DNA of 64,000 bases from Dolosigranulum pigrum ATCC 51524 (GTDB lineage: Bacteria; Bacillota; Bacilli; Lactobacillales; Carnobacteriaceae_A): contig NZ_JH601103.1 in the NCBI RefSeq assembly GCF_000245815.1, positions 1,420,726 to 1,484,725 of the forward strand. Direction: 5' to 3'. This document shows positions 8,526-16,675 of this stretch, piece by piece. Made by a program: the position numbers and the translations under genes. A model generated the notes under the pieces. It was not told the origin of the DNA, ran no database searches, and saw only the letters and a program-made list of their open reading frames with translations. Each line of letters starts with the position of its first letter. Positions within the stretch are counted from its first letter, which is position 1.

Positions 8526-9269
8526 TTACTCACCCATCATTTCTAACACATTAATAATACTTTGTTTGTAGCCCAGCTCATCATCCCCACGATAGATTTC
8601 ATTATACAGACGGCCATCCTTAATAAAAATGATGCGGTCACTATACGTTGCCGTCATTGCATCATGAGTAACTAAAAAAATCGACAAGTTCAACTGCTCA
8701 TTCAATTCCTTAAATACGCTCATTACTTCTTTACTATTTTTCGAATCCAAATTCCCTGTTGGCTCATCGGCAAGCAATAGCGCTGGCTGATGAATAACTG
8801 CTCGCGCAATCGCTACTCGTTGCCGTTGACCGCCTGAAATCTCTGTGACCCGTTTATCCAAAATAGTCGAAATCCCTAACCCTTCCGCCAATTTCGTCAC
8901 ACGCTCTTCCATCACATCCACTGACTGATGCTGAAACATTAACGGTAACACAATATTTTCCTTCACATTGAGCGTCTCCACCAAGTTAAATTCTTGAAAA
9001 ACAAATCCAAGCTCTTCTCGTCTGAATTGAGCTGCTTCTTCATCGCTTAACCCATCGATCGCTCGACCGGCTACCTGGATTCGTCCGGAAGTAGCAGGTA
9101 AAATACCAGCCACCGTATTGAGAAGCGTTGATTTTCCGCTGCCGGACGGTCCCATAATCGCCACAAACTCTCCTACTTTGGTCTCCAACGATAAATTGTT
9201 CAACCCTTTTGTTTGAAGATTATCACCATAAATCACAGATACATTTTCTAATTGAAGAATACTCATCAT
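8526..9269 (-). CDS. BceA-type ABC transporter ATP-binding protein
   Basis: 247 aa. Walker A GPSGSGKST lies at about residues 40-48, the Q-loop is in FVFQEFNLVETL, the signature SGGQRQR is near 145-152, and Walker B LLLADEPTGNLD follows. The FNLVETL and GNLDSKNS segments are typical of the MacB/BceA/LolD branch that pairs with FtsX-like permeases. It energises the permease encoded immediately downstream. A strong AAAGGAG precedes two adjacent ATG codons, either of which could be used. The operator-like repeat at 9336-9351 lies upstream. Confidence 0.93.
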   Translation of the reverse strand: MMSILQLENVSVIYGDNLQTKGLNNLSLETKVGEFVAIMGPSGSGKSTLLNTVAGILPATSGRIQVAGRAIDGLSDEEAAQFRREELGFVFQEFNLVETLNVKENIVLPLMFQHQSVDVMEERVTKLAEGLGISTILDKRVTEISGGQRQRVAIARAVIHQPALLLADEPTGNLDSKNSKEVMSVFKELNEQLNLSIFLVTHDAMTATYSDRIIFIKDGRLYNEIYRGDDELGYKQSIINVLEMMGE

Positions 9270-9335
9270 TATCCACTCCTTTCCTTTAGTTTATCCGATT
9301 ATTCGGCGGCTAACTATCGATATCTGTGACTGAAT

Positions 9336-9351
9336 GTGACATTTTTGTCAC
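9336..9351 (-). promoter_or_regulatory. Candidate response-regulator operator (BceR-type box)
   Basis: Perfect inverted repeat GTGACA-TTTT-TGTCAC, with a further TGTGAC half-site at 9325-9330. It matches the TNACA-N4-TGTNA form described for BceR-like regulators. It sits between the kinase stop and the ATPase gene, as expected for peptide-induced expression of the transporter. Confidence 0.65.
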
Positions 9352-9352
9352 T

Positions 9353-10336
9353 TTACTGAGGAAAGGTTAACGTAATCTGTGTCCCAACTTGCTCCTCTGA
9401 CTCAATGCACACTTTTATATTCAACTCTGTCGCCACTTGCTTAACTAAATAAAGCCCAATACCGGTTGACGACTTATTGTGACGGCCATTATATCCAGTA
9501 AAATATAGTTCAAATACACGAGGCAAATCACTGGCTGGAATTCCAACTCCTTGATCCGTAATAATAAGTGAAATAGCTCCATCCGTCCGCGTAACTGTAC
9601 ACGTCATCACTGAATTCATACGAGAAAATTTCAAGGCATTGCGCAAAAGTTGTTCAATGATGAAGGTTAGCCACTTCCGGTCACTATAAACATACGCATC
9701 AGTAATCGACTTGAAGGCAGGCGTAATTTGTTTATAAATAAATTGCCGCTTATGGTTATTGATGGCTGTCTTGAGTACATCATTCAAGTCTAATTCCTCA
9801 ATCACCAGATCGGACGCAATCGATGATACCCGAGCTAAGTTCAATATTGTATCTAACTGTTGATCCAACTGGTCGCACTCCAATAGCAACTCATAATACG
9901 CTCCTTCTCTTTTATTTTCCAGTGCCAACCGCAACCCATTAATTGGCGAGCGCATATGATGCACCCAATTAATAATTAATAATCGCCATTGCTCATTGTT
10001 TGCTTCCGCCTCCAGCAACGCTTCCCGTCCTACTTTATATTGTTGATCCATATACTGAACAAATTGAGCCGTAACAGCATCCTTCTTCGGTAAATTTACC
10101 TTCATATCTTCCAATTGCATGACCGATTTTGATAACTCCTCATATAGTGGACGCATCTGCCAAAATCGCCAAACTAAAAATAATACTAATAAAACAAATG
10201 ACAATAAGCCCGCATAACTAATTAAACGATCATCAATAGCAGCTCCTGTCACAAACACTAAATAAGAGATAAGTATAAAATTTAGAACATAAACGATAAT
10301 ATAACTCCGATGTTGCTTCAAAAATATCCTTAACAT
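9353..10336 (-). CDS. BceS-type intramembrane-sensing histidine kinase
   Basis: 327 aa from the ATG at 10336, which has GAAGGAG seven bases upstream; a longer frame back to 10396 would overlap the regulator gene and lacks a ribosome site. Two membrane helices (about residues 12-30 and 41-59) are joined by only about ten residues, so there is no external sensor domain; such kinases take their signal from the BceAB transporter. The phospho-acceptor is probably His126 in HHMRSPI. An HATPase domain follows, with N (EQLLRNALKFS), G1 (DQGVGIP) and G2 (STGIGLYLVK) motifs. Confidence 0.92.
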   Translation of the reverse strand: MLRIFLKQHRSYIIVYVLNFILISYLVFVTGAAIDDRLISYAGLLSFVLLVLFLVWRFWQMRPLYEELSKSVMQLEDMKVNLPKKDAVTAQFVQYMDQQYKVGREALLEAEANNEQWRLLIINWVHHMRSPINGLRLALENKREGAYYELLLECDQLDQQLDTILNLARVSSIASDLVIEELDLNDVLKTAINNHKRQFIYKQITPAFKSITDAYVYSDRKWLTFIIEQLLRNALKFSRMNSVMTCTVTRTDGAISLIITDQGVGIPASDLPRVFELYFTGYNGRHNKSSTGIGLYLVKQVATELNIKVCIESEEQVGTQITLTFPQ

Positions 10337-10370
10337 AACGAACTCCTTCACTAAGTTCAGTCGGACGCCT

Positions 10371-11054
10371 CTACAAACATTCCAAGCGGTAACCATAAGA
10401 ACGGATTGTTTTTATTTGTAGCGGGAGCTGACAAGTTTTCAGTACGTCACGGCATCGTTTCATATTGACATTGAGCGTATTTTCTTCAATCAGCGTGTCA
10501 TCGTCCCAGACAGCTATCATCAATTCTTCTCGTCTGGCTGCCTCCGGAAAACGTTCCATCAATGTCTGAAATACCCGACACTCTACCACCGTCAAGTCAG
10601 CTATCAGTTCACCATAATGTAATTGCAGTGCCTCTTTGTTCAACATAACCTGATTGACTTCCAACTCCAAATCCTTCATCGCCAACTCACCATAGACACG
10701 TCGCATGAGTCCTTGAATTTTACTTAACAAAATCTCCATATCAAACGGCTTCAAAATATAATCATCTGCCCCAAACTCAATGCCTAAAATTTGATCCATC
10801 TTCGAATCTCTGGACGATACGATTATAATGGGCACACGCGATTGTTTCCGAATCTCTCGACACCAATGATACCCATCAAAGTTCGGCAAATTAATATCTA
10901 ACAAGACTAAATCTGGATCTACCGCAACAATATCTTGGGCAATCTGCTGGAATTCTTCCGCCACCCATACATCATAACCATACTTCTGAAGTCCTTGTCT
11001 CATACTGCTTGCCAACGTCACATCATCTTCCACAATAGCTACTAATTTCGCCAT
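10371..11054 (-). CDS. BceR-type response regulator (OmpR family)
   Basis: 227 aa. Receiver domain with the acidic pair near residues 10-11, phospho-acceptor Asp53 (LLDINLPNFDG) and Lys102 (LKPFD), then a C-terminal winged-helix DNA-binding domain ending in IRSYGYRLE. It is the first gene of the four-gene module, preceded by AGAGGTGATTGG-ATG. It probably activates the ABC genes through the repeat at 9336-9351. I see no convincing promoter in the 103 bp between this gene and the divergent T-box promoter. Confidence 0.93.
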   Translation of the reverse strand: MAKLVAIVEDDVTLASSMRQGLQKYGYDVWVAEEFQQIAQDIVAVDPDLVLLDINLPNFDGYHWCREIRKQSRVPIIIVSSRDSKMDQILGIEFGADDYILKPFDMEILLSKIQGLMRRVYGELAMKDLELEVNQVMLNKEALQLHYGELIADLTVVECRVFQTLMERFPEAARREELMIAVWDDDTLIEENTLNVNMKRCRDVLKTCQLPLQIKTIRSYGYRLECL

Positions 11055-11157
11055 CCAATCACCTCTTTATATTGCTAATTCTACTACATTCTATCATACA
11101 TCTCCCCCCTCAATACTGAACTTTTCTACAATTTTTAAATAAAAATGAAAAAATCTC

Positions 11158-11186
11158 TTGACATCTATCCTTGTTATCTGTAAACT
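11158..11186 (+). promoter_or_regulatory. Promoter of the T-box controlled operon
   Basis: Consensus TTGACA (11158-11163), 17-bp spacer, TAAACT (11181-11186). Start expected near 11193, just before T-box stem I. Confidence 0.8.
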
Positions 11187-11192
11187 GTTGTT

Positions 11193-11489
11193 AAATATTA
11201 ATAATTCTTTTCAAGAGAAGAGTAGTTTGTGGCGCTATTTACAGAGATTCCCGTTTTGGTGCGAAGGGAAAATGGTTAAGCGAATGAAGATGAGCTCTGA
11301 GGATTCGAGTTGGTTCACGCTGGCTCGACGGGTGCGACCGTTATATTGCCAGGCTTATATTTCCGCGAAGGAGTATGTGCTGATGAGGCGCTAAGTTGAA
11401 AAACTTAGGCGAATAAGGGTGGTACCACGATCAATACTCGTCCCTTTGTTGACTACACATTTAGTCGGCAAAGGAACGGGTATTTTTTT
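11193..11489 (+). ncRNA. T-box riboswitch, specifier reads AUG (methionine)
   Basis: Stem I begins with AGAAGAGTA and has CAGAG (11241 region), the distal GGTGCGAA loop, and CTCTGAG on the return strand. In the usual GAA-x-NNN-A context the specifier is ATG at 11290-11292. The T-box sequence AGGGTGGTACCACG (11416-11429) presents UGGU, which pairs with an ACCA 3' end. A terminator hairpin follows at 11434-11483 with a T-run. Uncharged tRNA-Met would stabilise the antiterminator and allow transcription of the two genes downstream. The T-box call is firm; the specifier comes from reading by eye. Confidence 0.9.
11434..11489 (+). terminator. T-box regulated terminator
   Basis: Arms ATACTCGTCCCTTTG and CAAAGGAACGGGTAT pair almost fully and are followed by seven T residues. 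The antiterminator formed by the T-box sequence competes with it. Confidence 0.85.
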
Positions 11490-11516
11490 ATATTTAAATT
11501 CAAAGGAGAGATCATA

Positions 11517-12257
11517 ATGACAACTTTATACAAGTTACTAGAACAATTAAAGTCACACAATTGGATAGATTTAACTCATCCAGTTCATACCGATATTCCC
11601 CGTTTTTCGGCTTTCAATCCAATCGTAGTCGAGACGATTGCGACCATTGACACAGATGGTTTCTTAGGACAACAGGTAACAATCGGGACACAATACGGCA
11701 CTCATATCGATGCACCGAATCACTTCGCAAAAGGTCGGCGTGAACTGACAGAATTGACCCTGAAAGAACGGACATTGCCACTTTATGTGATTCATAAAGT
11801 AGCGGCTGCTGAGGAGAATCCCGATTATGAACTCACGATCCAAGATATTAAGGCATTCGAAGCGGAGCACGGACAAATTCAACCAGACAGTTTTGTTGCC
11901 TTCGCTACAGGATGGTCAGATCGCTTTGACTCGCCGGAAGCTTTCTACAATCGGGATGAAGATGGGGTGGAGCATACACCGGGATGGTCAGTTGAAGCGT
12001 TGCAGTTTTTGCACGAAGAACGCAATGTGATAGCAATTGGTCACGAGACACTCAATACAGATTCAGGCACTGCTATCGCGAAGCATCAAGCTCTGCCAGC
12101 CGAACTGTATTGGCTAGAGCAAGATAAATATCAAGTTGAAGTCATTAAAGGACTGGCTGATCTGCCGGCTACAGGAGCACTTATTCATATTGCCGCTCCG
12201 CGAATTGAAGGATTAGGTGGCTTTAACACCGAAGTCTTTGCTATCTTACCCAATTAA
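11517..12257 (+). CDS. Cyclase-family metal-dependent hydrolase (kynurenine formamidase-like fold)
   Basis: 246 aa, typical of the cyclase/arylformamidase family. The metal-binding signature GTHIDAPNH is at residues 61-69, with a second His/Asp pair expected from IDLTHPVHTDIP (17-28) and a late glutamate in RIEGLGGFNTE. Family members hydrolyse amides or esters such as N-formylkynurenine; the substrate here is unknown. It follows the Met-type T-box and is 43 bp before a MetE-like gene, so a link to methionine or sulfur metabolism is more likely than tryptophan breakdown. The start is fixed by AAAGGAG nine bases upstream. Confidence 0.85.
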   Translation: MTTLYKLLEQLKSHNWIDLTHPVHTDIPRFSAFNPIVVETIATIDTDGFLGQQVTIGTQYGTHIDAPNHFAKGRRELTELTLKERTLPLYVIHKVAAAEENPDYELTIQDIKAFEAEHGQIQPDSFVAFATGWSDRFDSPEAFYNRDEDGVEHTPGWSVEALQFLHEERNVIAIGHETLNTDSGTAIAKHQALPAELYWLEQDKYQVEVIKGLADLPATGALIHIAAPRIEGLGGFNTEVFAILPN

Positions 12258-12300
12258 TTATTAATTAAAAATCAAACATATTCTTTAGGAGGAATCACTC

Positions 12301-13458
12301 ATGACATACACATCAAACCGCTTTTTAACTGTTGGTTCACTACTCAGACCAGAAGATTTACTCAATTATAAAGAACAAATTCGTCAGGCTGAAGACATCA
12401 CTTATCCTTTCTATAATGACTTCGATGGCTACAAAGAAACAGAAACGGCCGCTGTTAAGTCCGTTATCGAAAAACAAGTCGAAGTTGACTTGCCAGAATT
12501 GACAGATGGTGAATATTCTAAAGCACTCTGGCATACTGATTTTGTCTGGGGCTTGAACGGAGCGCGCCGTTACATTGCAGAACAAGGCTACTTCTTCCGT
12601 GACAAAGATAGCAAGGAATCAACCTACGAAACTCGTCGAGACATTGGCGTTGATTTTGTAGACGCTATTGATGGGAAAAATCACCCATTCCTAGACCACT
12701 TCCGTCGCTTAGCTGAACTATCACCAGATGATGCGACTTTGAAACAATGTATTCCATCACCTTCTCATATTTACGGTGAAAATCTTGTCTTCGGGAAATT
12801 ATCGGACACTTATTATGACGGGAAAGAAGAACAGTTCCGCCAAGACTTAGCTCAAGCTTACAAAGATTTCTTAGGCGAATTCAAACAGGTCGGTGGTAAA
12901 ATTGTCCAGTTCGATGACTGCTTATGGGAATTATTCTCTGATGATGACCATCCATTTATTGATGATAAAGAAAAATTTGAAGCATTAGCTCAAGAGTTCA
13001 TCGATCTGAATAATGAAGTAATTGCCTTTGCTCATGATTTAGGACTTAAAGTATATACCCATAACTGTCGTGGAAACTATGATTCGCGAAATATGTCTGA
13101 TGGGACGTACGAATCAATTTCTCACTTATTCTTGAAGCAACTGAACTACGACCGCTTCTACTTAGAGTGGGATGATGAACGCGCTGGTAGCTTGAATGCT
13201 CTTGAAGCATTTAGCGATCGTCCGGATACAGAAGTCGTTCTTGGTCTCCTCTCTAGTAAGACTGACCACTTAGATGACGAAGAGCGCGTCCAATCTGCCC
13301 TTAAAGAAGCCACACAATATGTAGCCAAAGATAAACTCTATCTATCACACCAATGCGGTTTTGCTTCTTGTGACAATGGCAACCAGCTCTCCCACGACCA
13401 GCAATGGGCCAAAATCAAACAAGGTCAAAAAATTGCTCTCGACTTCTGGGGAGAATAA
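12301..13458 (+). CDS. MetE C-terminal-domain-like methionine synthase (YxjG/YxjH type)
   Basis: 385 aa, matching single-domain homologues of the cobalamin-independent methionine synthase catalytic domain. The zinc ligands of MetE are all recognisable: His254 and Cys256 (THNCRG), Glu289 (LEWDDE) and Cys352 (HQCGFAS). It should transfer a methyl group to a thiol, probably homocysteine, though the methyl donor used by this short family is not settled. It shares the T-box transcript with the cyclase and has an AGGAGG-type ribosome site. Control by a Met T-box agrees with this role. Confidence 0.85.
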   Translation: MTYTSNRFLTVGSLLRPEDLLNYKEQIRQAEDITYPFYNDFDGYKETETAAVKSVIEKQVEVDLPELTDGEYSKALWHTDFVWGLNGARRYIAEQGYFFRDKDSKESTYETRRDIGVDFVDAIDGKNHPFLDHFRRLAELSPDDATLKQCIPSPSHIYGENLVFGKLSDTYYDGKEEQFRQDLAQAYKDFLGEFKQVGGKIVQFDDCLWELFSDDDHPFIDDKEKFEALAQEFIDLNNEVIAFAHDLGLKVYTHNCRGNYDSRNMSDGTYESISHLFLKQLNYDRFYLEWDDERAGSLNALEAFSDRPDTEVVLGLLSSKTDHLDDEERVQSALKEATQYVAKDKLYLSHQCGFASCDNGNQLSHDQQWAKIKQGQKIALDFWGE

Positions 13459-13470
13459 GATTTTCTAATA

Positions 13471-13521
13471 TAAGCACAAAGATTCCTCCATTCATATTAA
13501 ACGGAGGAATCTTTGTGCTTA
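13471..13521. terminator. Bidirectional terminator between the methionine and sorbitol operons
   Basis: Perfect 19-bp inverted repeat: arms 13471-13489 and 13503-13521, 13-base loop. T-tracts on both sides are short, but the two operons converge here. Confidence 0.75.
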
Positions 13522-13563
13522 ATTTGATTCTACATCTTTTATTAACTTAATCAAAAAATATTT

Positions 13564-14229
13564 TTAAATTTCTTTTCGATTAAATGTTATTTCCCAATCA
13601 TCTACAAATTGATCAATAGCTTTATTCACAGTAGGACTTAGAAGTACTTCATTTATTAAATATGGGTTAACAGTAACAGCATGTGCACCCGCATTAATAA
13701 TTTCAGTAACTTGGCCAATATTTTTAAAACTAGCTGCCAATATCTGAGTAGAATATTTTTCATGATCTATAAATCTTCTTAAATTCTTAATTATTTCTAC
13801 TGTGTTCTTTTCCATATTTGACATCCGATTGATATACGGAGCAATATAATCAGCTCCATTCATCACTGCTAATATTGCTTGAAATTCTGAATAAATAGCA
13901 GTAGCTGTTACTCGATATCCTTTTTTCTTTAGTTCTTTTATCGTACACAAACCTTCTTTATCAACAGGTACTTTTATAAATATATCACTTCCTAGAGCAT
14001 CTACTATATTTTTAGCATCTTTCAAAATTTTTTCTTTTGTTTGACCAACAACCTGTACATGTAATTCAAGATCAACATTAATTTTTTTAATTTCTTTTAA
14101 ATGTTCAAATAAATTTACTTTCCCATGTTTTTTTACAATTGTTGGATTAGATGTTACTCCGTAACAATCTATTACAGAATTTAGTACTTCTATTTCATTT
14201 TTAGAGATAGAATCAAGTAATAATTTCAT
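13564..14229 (-). CDS. Transaldolase / fructose-6-phosphate aldolase-like protein
   Basis: 221 aa, the length of the small TalC/FsaA-type aldolases. The TIM-barrel pattern shows LLLDS at strand 1, GVTSNPTIVKK, the Schiff-base lysine in IFIKVPV, and ATAIYS. The open frame reaches further upstream, but the ATG at 14229 has a GAGG site and matches the family start; the extra 41 residues are not family-like. It is the last gene of the sorbitol operon, 19 bp after the EIIA gene. It may act on fructose-6-phosphate or a related sugar phosphate; the actual substrate is unknown. Confidence 0.85.
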   Translation of the reverse strand: MKLLLDSISKNEIEVLNSVIDCYGVTSNPTIVKKHGKVNLFEHLKEIKKINVDLELHVQVVGQTKEKILKDAKNIVDALGSDIFIKVPVDKEGLCTIKELKKKGYRVTATAIYSEFQAILAVMNGADYIAPYINRMSNMEKNTVEIIKNLRRFIDHEKYSTQILAASFKNIGQVTEIINAGAHAVTVNPYLINEVLLSPTVNKAIDQFVDDWEITFNRKEI

Positions 14230-14248
14230 TTTATCTTCCCTCGTATAT

Positions 14249-14608
14249 TTATTTAATATATATACTATCAGTAATACTAAGAACAGTTGATAAAGTTTCC
14301 TTAATATAGATAGTACCTGGTAGTATATTATCTTGTGTATTTGCTTCTCCAAAATTAAGTGTCACATGTCCCAAATTAGCCAAATTTTGATTAACTAAAT
14401 CACCAACAGTTTCAATATGATATTCATCTCCCGAAATAAACAATCTATCACCGTCTTCAATTTCCCCTTCAATATCATTTATCTTAATTAAATGACAAAA
14501 TGGCTTCAACTCATCTGGAGCATTTTCACCAAATAAAATAATCATATTCTGTTCAGTCATATCTTTACTTGACTCTCCAATATCCATTACTTTTGTTTTA
14601 TATTTCAT
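14249..14608 (-). CDS. srlB: PTS glucitol/sorbitol-specific EIIA component
   Basis: 119 aa, the normal length of the Gut-type EIIA. It receives phosphate from HPr on a histidine, here probably in PFCHLIKI or GHVTLNFG, and passes it to EIIB. Segments NMIILFGENAPDELKPFCHLI and GDRLFISGDEYHIETVGD fit the family (quoted separately and in part). Sixteen bases separate it from srlE. The family is unrelated in sequence to the mannitol EIIA encoded at 21034-21465. Confidence 0.9.
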   Translation of the reverse strand: MKYKTKVMDIGESSKDMTEQNMIILFGENAPDELKPFCHLIKINDIEGEIEDGDRLFISGDEYHIETVGDLVNQNLANLGHVTLNFGEANTQDNILPGTIYIKETLSTVLSITDSIYIK

Positions 14609-14623
14609 GCTTTAAATTCCTTT

Positions 14624-15640
14624 CTAGTACATTCCGAAGCTTGCCAACCATGCAACTATTACTCGTGGCGCTCCATTTAAGAATCTTGAATACAAAACTG
14701 ATGGAACTCCAACTTCAACAGTTTCTGGGTCAGCTTCTTGCAATCCCAGGCCAACTGGGATAAAATCAGCAGCATTTTGGGTATTTATTGCAAACAAAGC
14801 GGGTAAAGCTAAATTCGGTGGGATATTACCAGCACCAATTTCTACACCAATCAGAGTTCCAATTACTTGAGCAATAACTGCTCCAGGGCCAAGTAGTGGA
14901 GATAAGAATGGTAATGAGGATATAAACCCAATTAAAATTAGTCCCCATATATTCCCAGCAAGTGGGGCCATTACATTTGCAATAACATCTCCAATGCCAC
15001 TCCCTTGAATCACTCCTATTAACATAGCAACAAATGCCATAAATGGAAGGATAGTATTTATTACAGTTTGTACAGAGTTCCGAGCTGCTTGATTCATAAT
15101 CGAAATTACTTTTCCAGCTCCCATACCAAATTTAGCTATCATACTCCCTTTTTCAGCATTTTGTTCTGTCAATTTTTTCTCTGTACTATAATTAGTAGAT
15201 TTTTCTTCCTTAGATGCTGTATTAACTACATTAGTAGACGGTGTGCTTTCATTGCTTACAGCATTATCCACCACTTCAATTTGATTTATTCCTACACTTG
15301 AAACATAAATATCTTCAGTGATGTATTTAGCTAGTGGACCTGCTTTTCCTGTAGCCATAATGTTAATAGTAGGTATTTTTTTTTGAGGATAAATCCCACA
15401 ACGAAGTGTCCCTCCACAGTCAATAATTGCCAACGCAATCTCTTCGTCTGGTATTGATGTTTTAAATCCATTTACAGGTTCCATACCGGATTTTTCAGAA
15501 ATAAGATCTACAATTTCTGGCTTTTCTCCTCCACCTACTACATAAATAAATTTATGTTTGTCTTCCGTAGGTGTAATGATTAGTGGTCCACCAAAACCAC
15601 CTTTCCCTTTTGAAATTTTGATTGTATTATATTTTGTCAT
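14624..15640 (-). CDS. srlE: PTS glucitol/sorbitol-specific EIIB (EIIBC) component
   Basis: 338 aa. The N-terminal cytoplasmic EIIB domain (about 1-105) contains GKGGFGGPL and CGGTLRCGIYPQKK; Cys75 or Cys81 is the likely phosphocysteine. A polar linker follows (about 110-160), then a membrane domain (about 180-335) with glycine-rich helices that helps form the sorbitol channel. The ATG at 15640 is preceded by AAAGAGTG at good distance; a GTG at 15649 lies inside that ribosome site and is unlikely. It sits between the EIIC and EIIA genes. Confidence 0.92.
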   Translation of the reverse strand: MTKYNTIKISKGKGGFGGPLIITPTEDKHKFIYVVGGGEKPEIVDLISEKSGMEPVNGFKTSIPDEEIALAIIDCGGTLRCGIYPQKKIPTINIMATGKAGPLAKYITEDIYVSSVGINQIEVVDNAVSNESTPSTNVVNTASKEEKSTNYSTEKKLTEQNAEKGSMIAKFGMGAGKVISIMNQAARNSVQTVINTILPFMAFVAMLIGVIQGSGIGDVIANVMAPLAGNIWGLILIGFISSLPFLSPLLGPGAVIAQVIGTLIGVEIGAGNIPPNLALPALFAINTQNAADFIPVGLGLQEADPETVEVGVPSVLYSRFLNGAPRVIVAWLASFGMY

Positions 15641-15654
15641 TATTTTCACTCTTT

Positions 15655-16203
15655 CTATGCAGATTTTGTTGTCTTACTTAATTCAGTACCTGTTTTTTTA
15701 CATACATATGAAGTTGTAAAATCAGTAACATATCCTCCAACACCATTCATTACTAAACCAACTAATAAGTATCTAATAGCTAAAGGAGTTGTACTTAGTC
15801 CTAATTCTGATATACCATTAGCTATTCCTAACCAAACAAATAGTTCCCCTGGATTAATATGCGGAAATAATCCGTTACTAGTATGATTAAATTGGGCTAG
15901 TGACGCATAAAAACTAGGTTTATAAAATTCAGGCATAAACTTCCCTAATGTAAATGATGCAGGATTACCTAGTACAAAAGCTGCAACAAACGGTAATACC
16001 ATATATCTCATTACAGCATATTTGGACGCCCATTGAGCAAATTTATTTACTTTATCTTCTCCAATCAAATTAATTGCTGCATTCATAAATACTAGTAATA
16101 TTAGTACTAGTGGTATTATAGATGATACCCAGTCAACAAATACATCTGCACCTATCTGAAATAAATTAATGAATCCTTCTGCTAAATCTACTAAAATTCC
16201 CAT
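15655..16203 (-). CDS. srlA: PTS glucitol/sorbitol-specific EIIC component
   Basis: 182 aa, the standard length of SrlA/GutC. It is an integral membrane protein with helices near residues 25-45, 70-90 and 140-165 that forms the sorbitol translocation path with the EIIB membrane part. The segments MRYMVLPFVAAFVLGNPASFTLG and SNGLFPHINPGELFVWLGIANG are recognisable family blocks (given in part). AGGAGG precedes the ATG. It lies 37 bp after gutM and 14 bp before srlE. Confidence 0.92.
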   Translation of the reverse strand: MGILVDLAEGFINLFQIGADVFVDWVSSIIPLVLILLVFMNAAINLIGEDKVNKFAQWASKYAVMRYMVLPFVAAFVLGNPASFTLGKFMPEFYKPSFYASLAQFNHTSNGLFPHINPGELFVWLGIANGISELGLSTTPLAIRYLLVGLVMNGVGGYVTDFTTSYVCKKTGTELSKTTKSA

Positions 16204-16240
16204 GTGTATTCCTCCTAAATTTATAAAAAATTAATATGAA

Positions 16241-16675
16241 CTAAAAAATTGATTTTATTTTTCCGAACATAGACTTTTTCACTGGTATCTCCTTTCCTTC
16301 TGAAACTAATTGATAATTAGTATATGCATCTAAACTTGCTTTTTTAACATTTCCAATCTCTTTTTCAATTTTACTTAGCTTATTAGGGATGTCTGTAATA
16401 TGATCTCCTACAAAATTTGAAAAGTTTTTAAATCTTGCTATTACAGATGTTCCTTGTAATTTCTTTCCTTCTTGTATAAATCCTTGATCATCTAACAATA
16501 AAAGAATTATTACTCCTGACCCTATATAACCAGATTTTCTCCCAATAGCTACACGTCCTTTTCCTCTCATCCTTTTGAATTCTCTGGAAAAAGATTGCAT
16601 TTGTTTAAATCCAAAAAATGTTTGTAGTAAATATGCAGGGACCATCAATACTCCTAACAATATAATCACTTCCAT
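16241..16675 (-). CDS. gutM: GutM family glucitol operon activator protein
   Basis: 144 aa. An N-terminal hydrophobic segment (about 3-17) and a second one (about 50-62) surround the conserved block FGFKQMQSFSREF...GRVAIGRKSGYIGSG. GutM proteins are accessory activators of glucitol/sorbitol operons, and their mechanism is poorly understood. Its ATG overlaps the gutR stop codon (TAATG). The order regulator-gutM-EIIC-EIIB-EIIA matches the gut operon of lactobacilli. Confidence 0.88.
   Translation of the reverse strand: MEVIILLGVLMVPAYLLQTFFGFKQMQSFSREFKRMRGKGRVAIGRKSGYIGSGVIILLLLDDQGFIQEGKKLQGTSVIARFKNFSNFVGDHITDIPNKLSKIEKEIGNVKKASLDAYTNYQLVSEGKEIPVKKSMFGKIKSIF

Noticed and set aside
13564..14352. 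Membrane-anchored, longer form of the transaldolase-like protein
   Set aside because: The extra 41 residues run into the EIIA gene, lack a ribosome site, and the family start fits the ATG at 14229.
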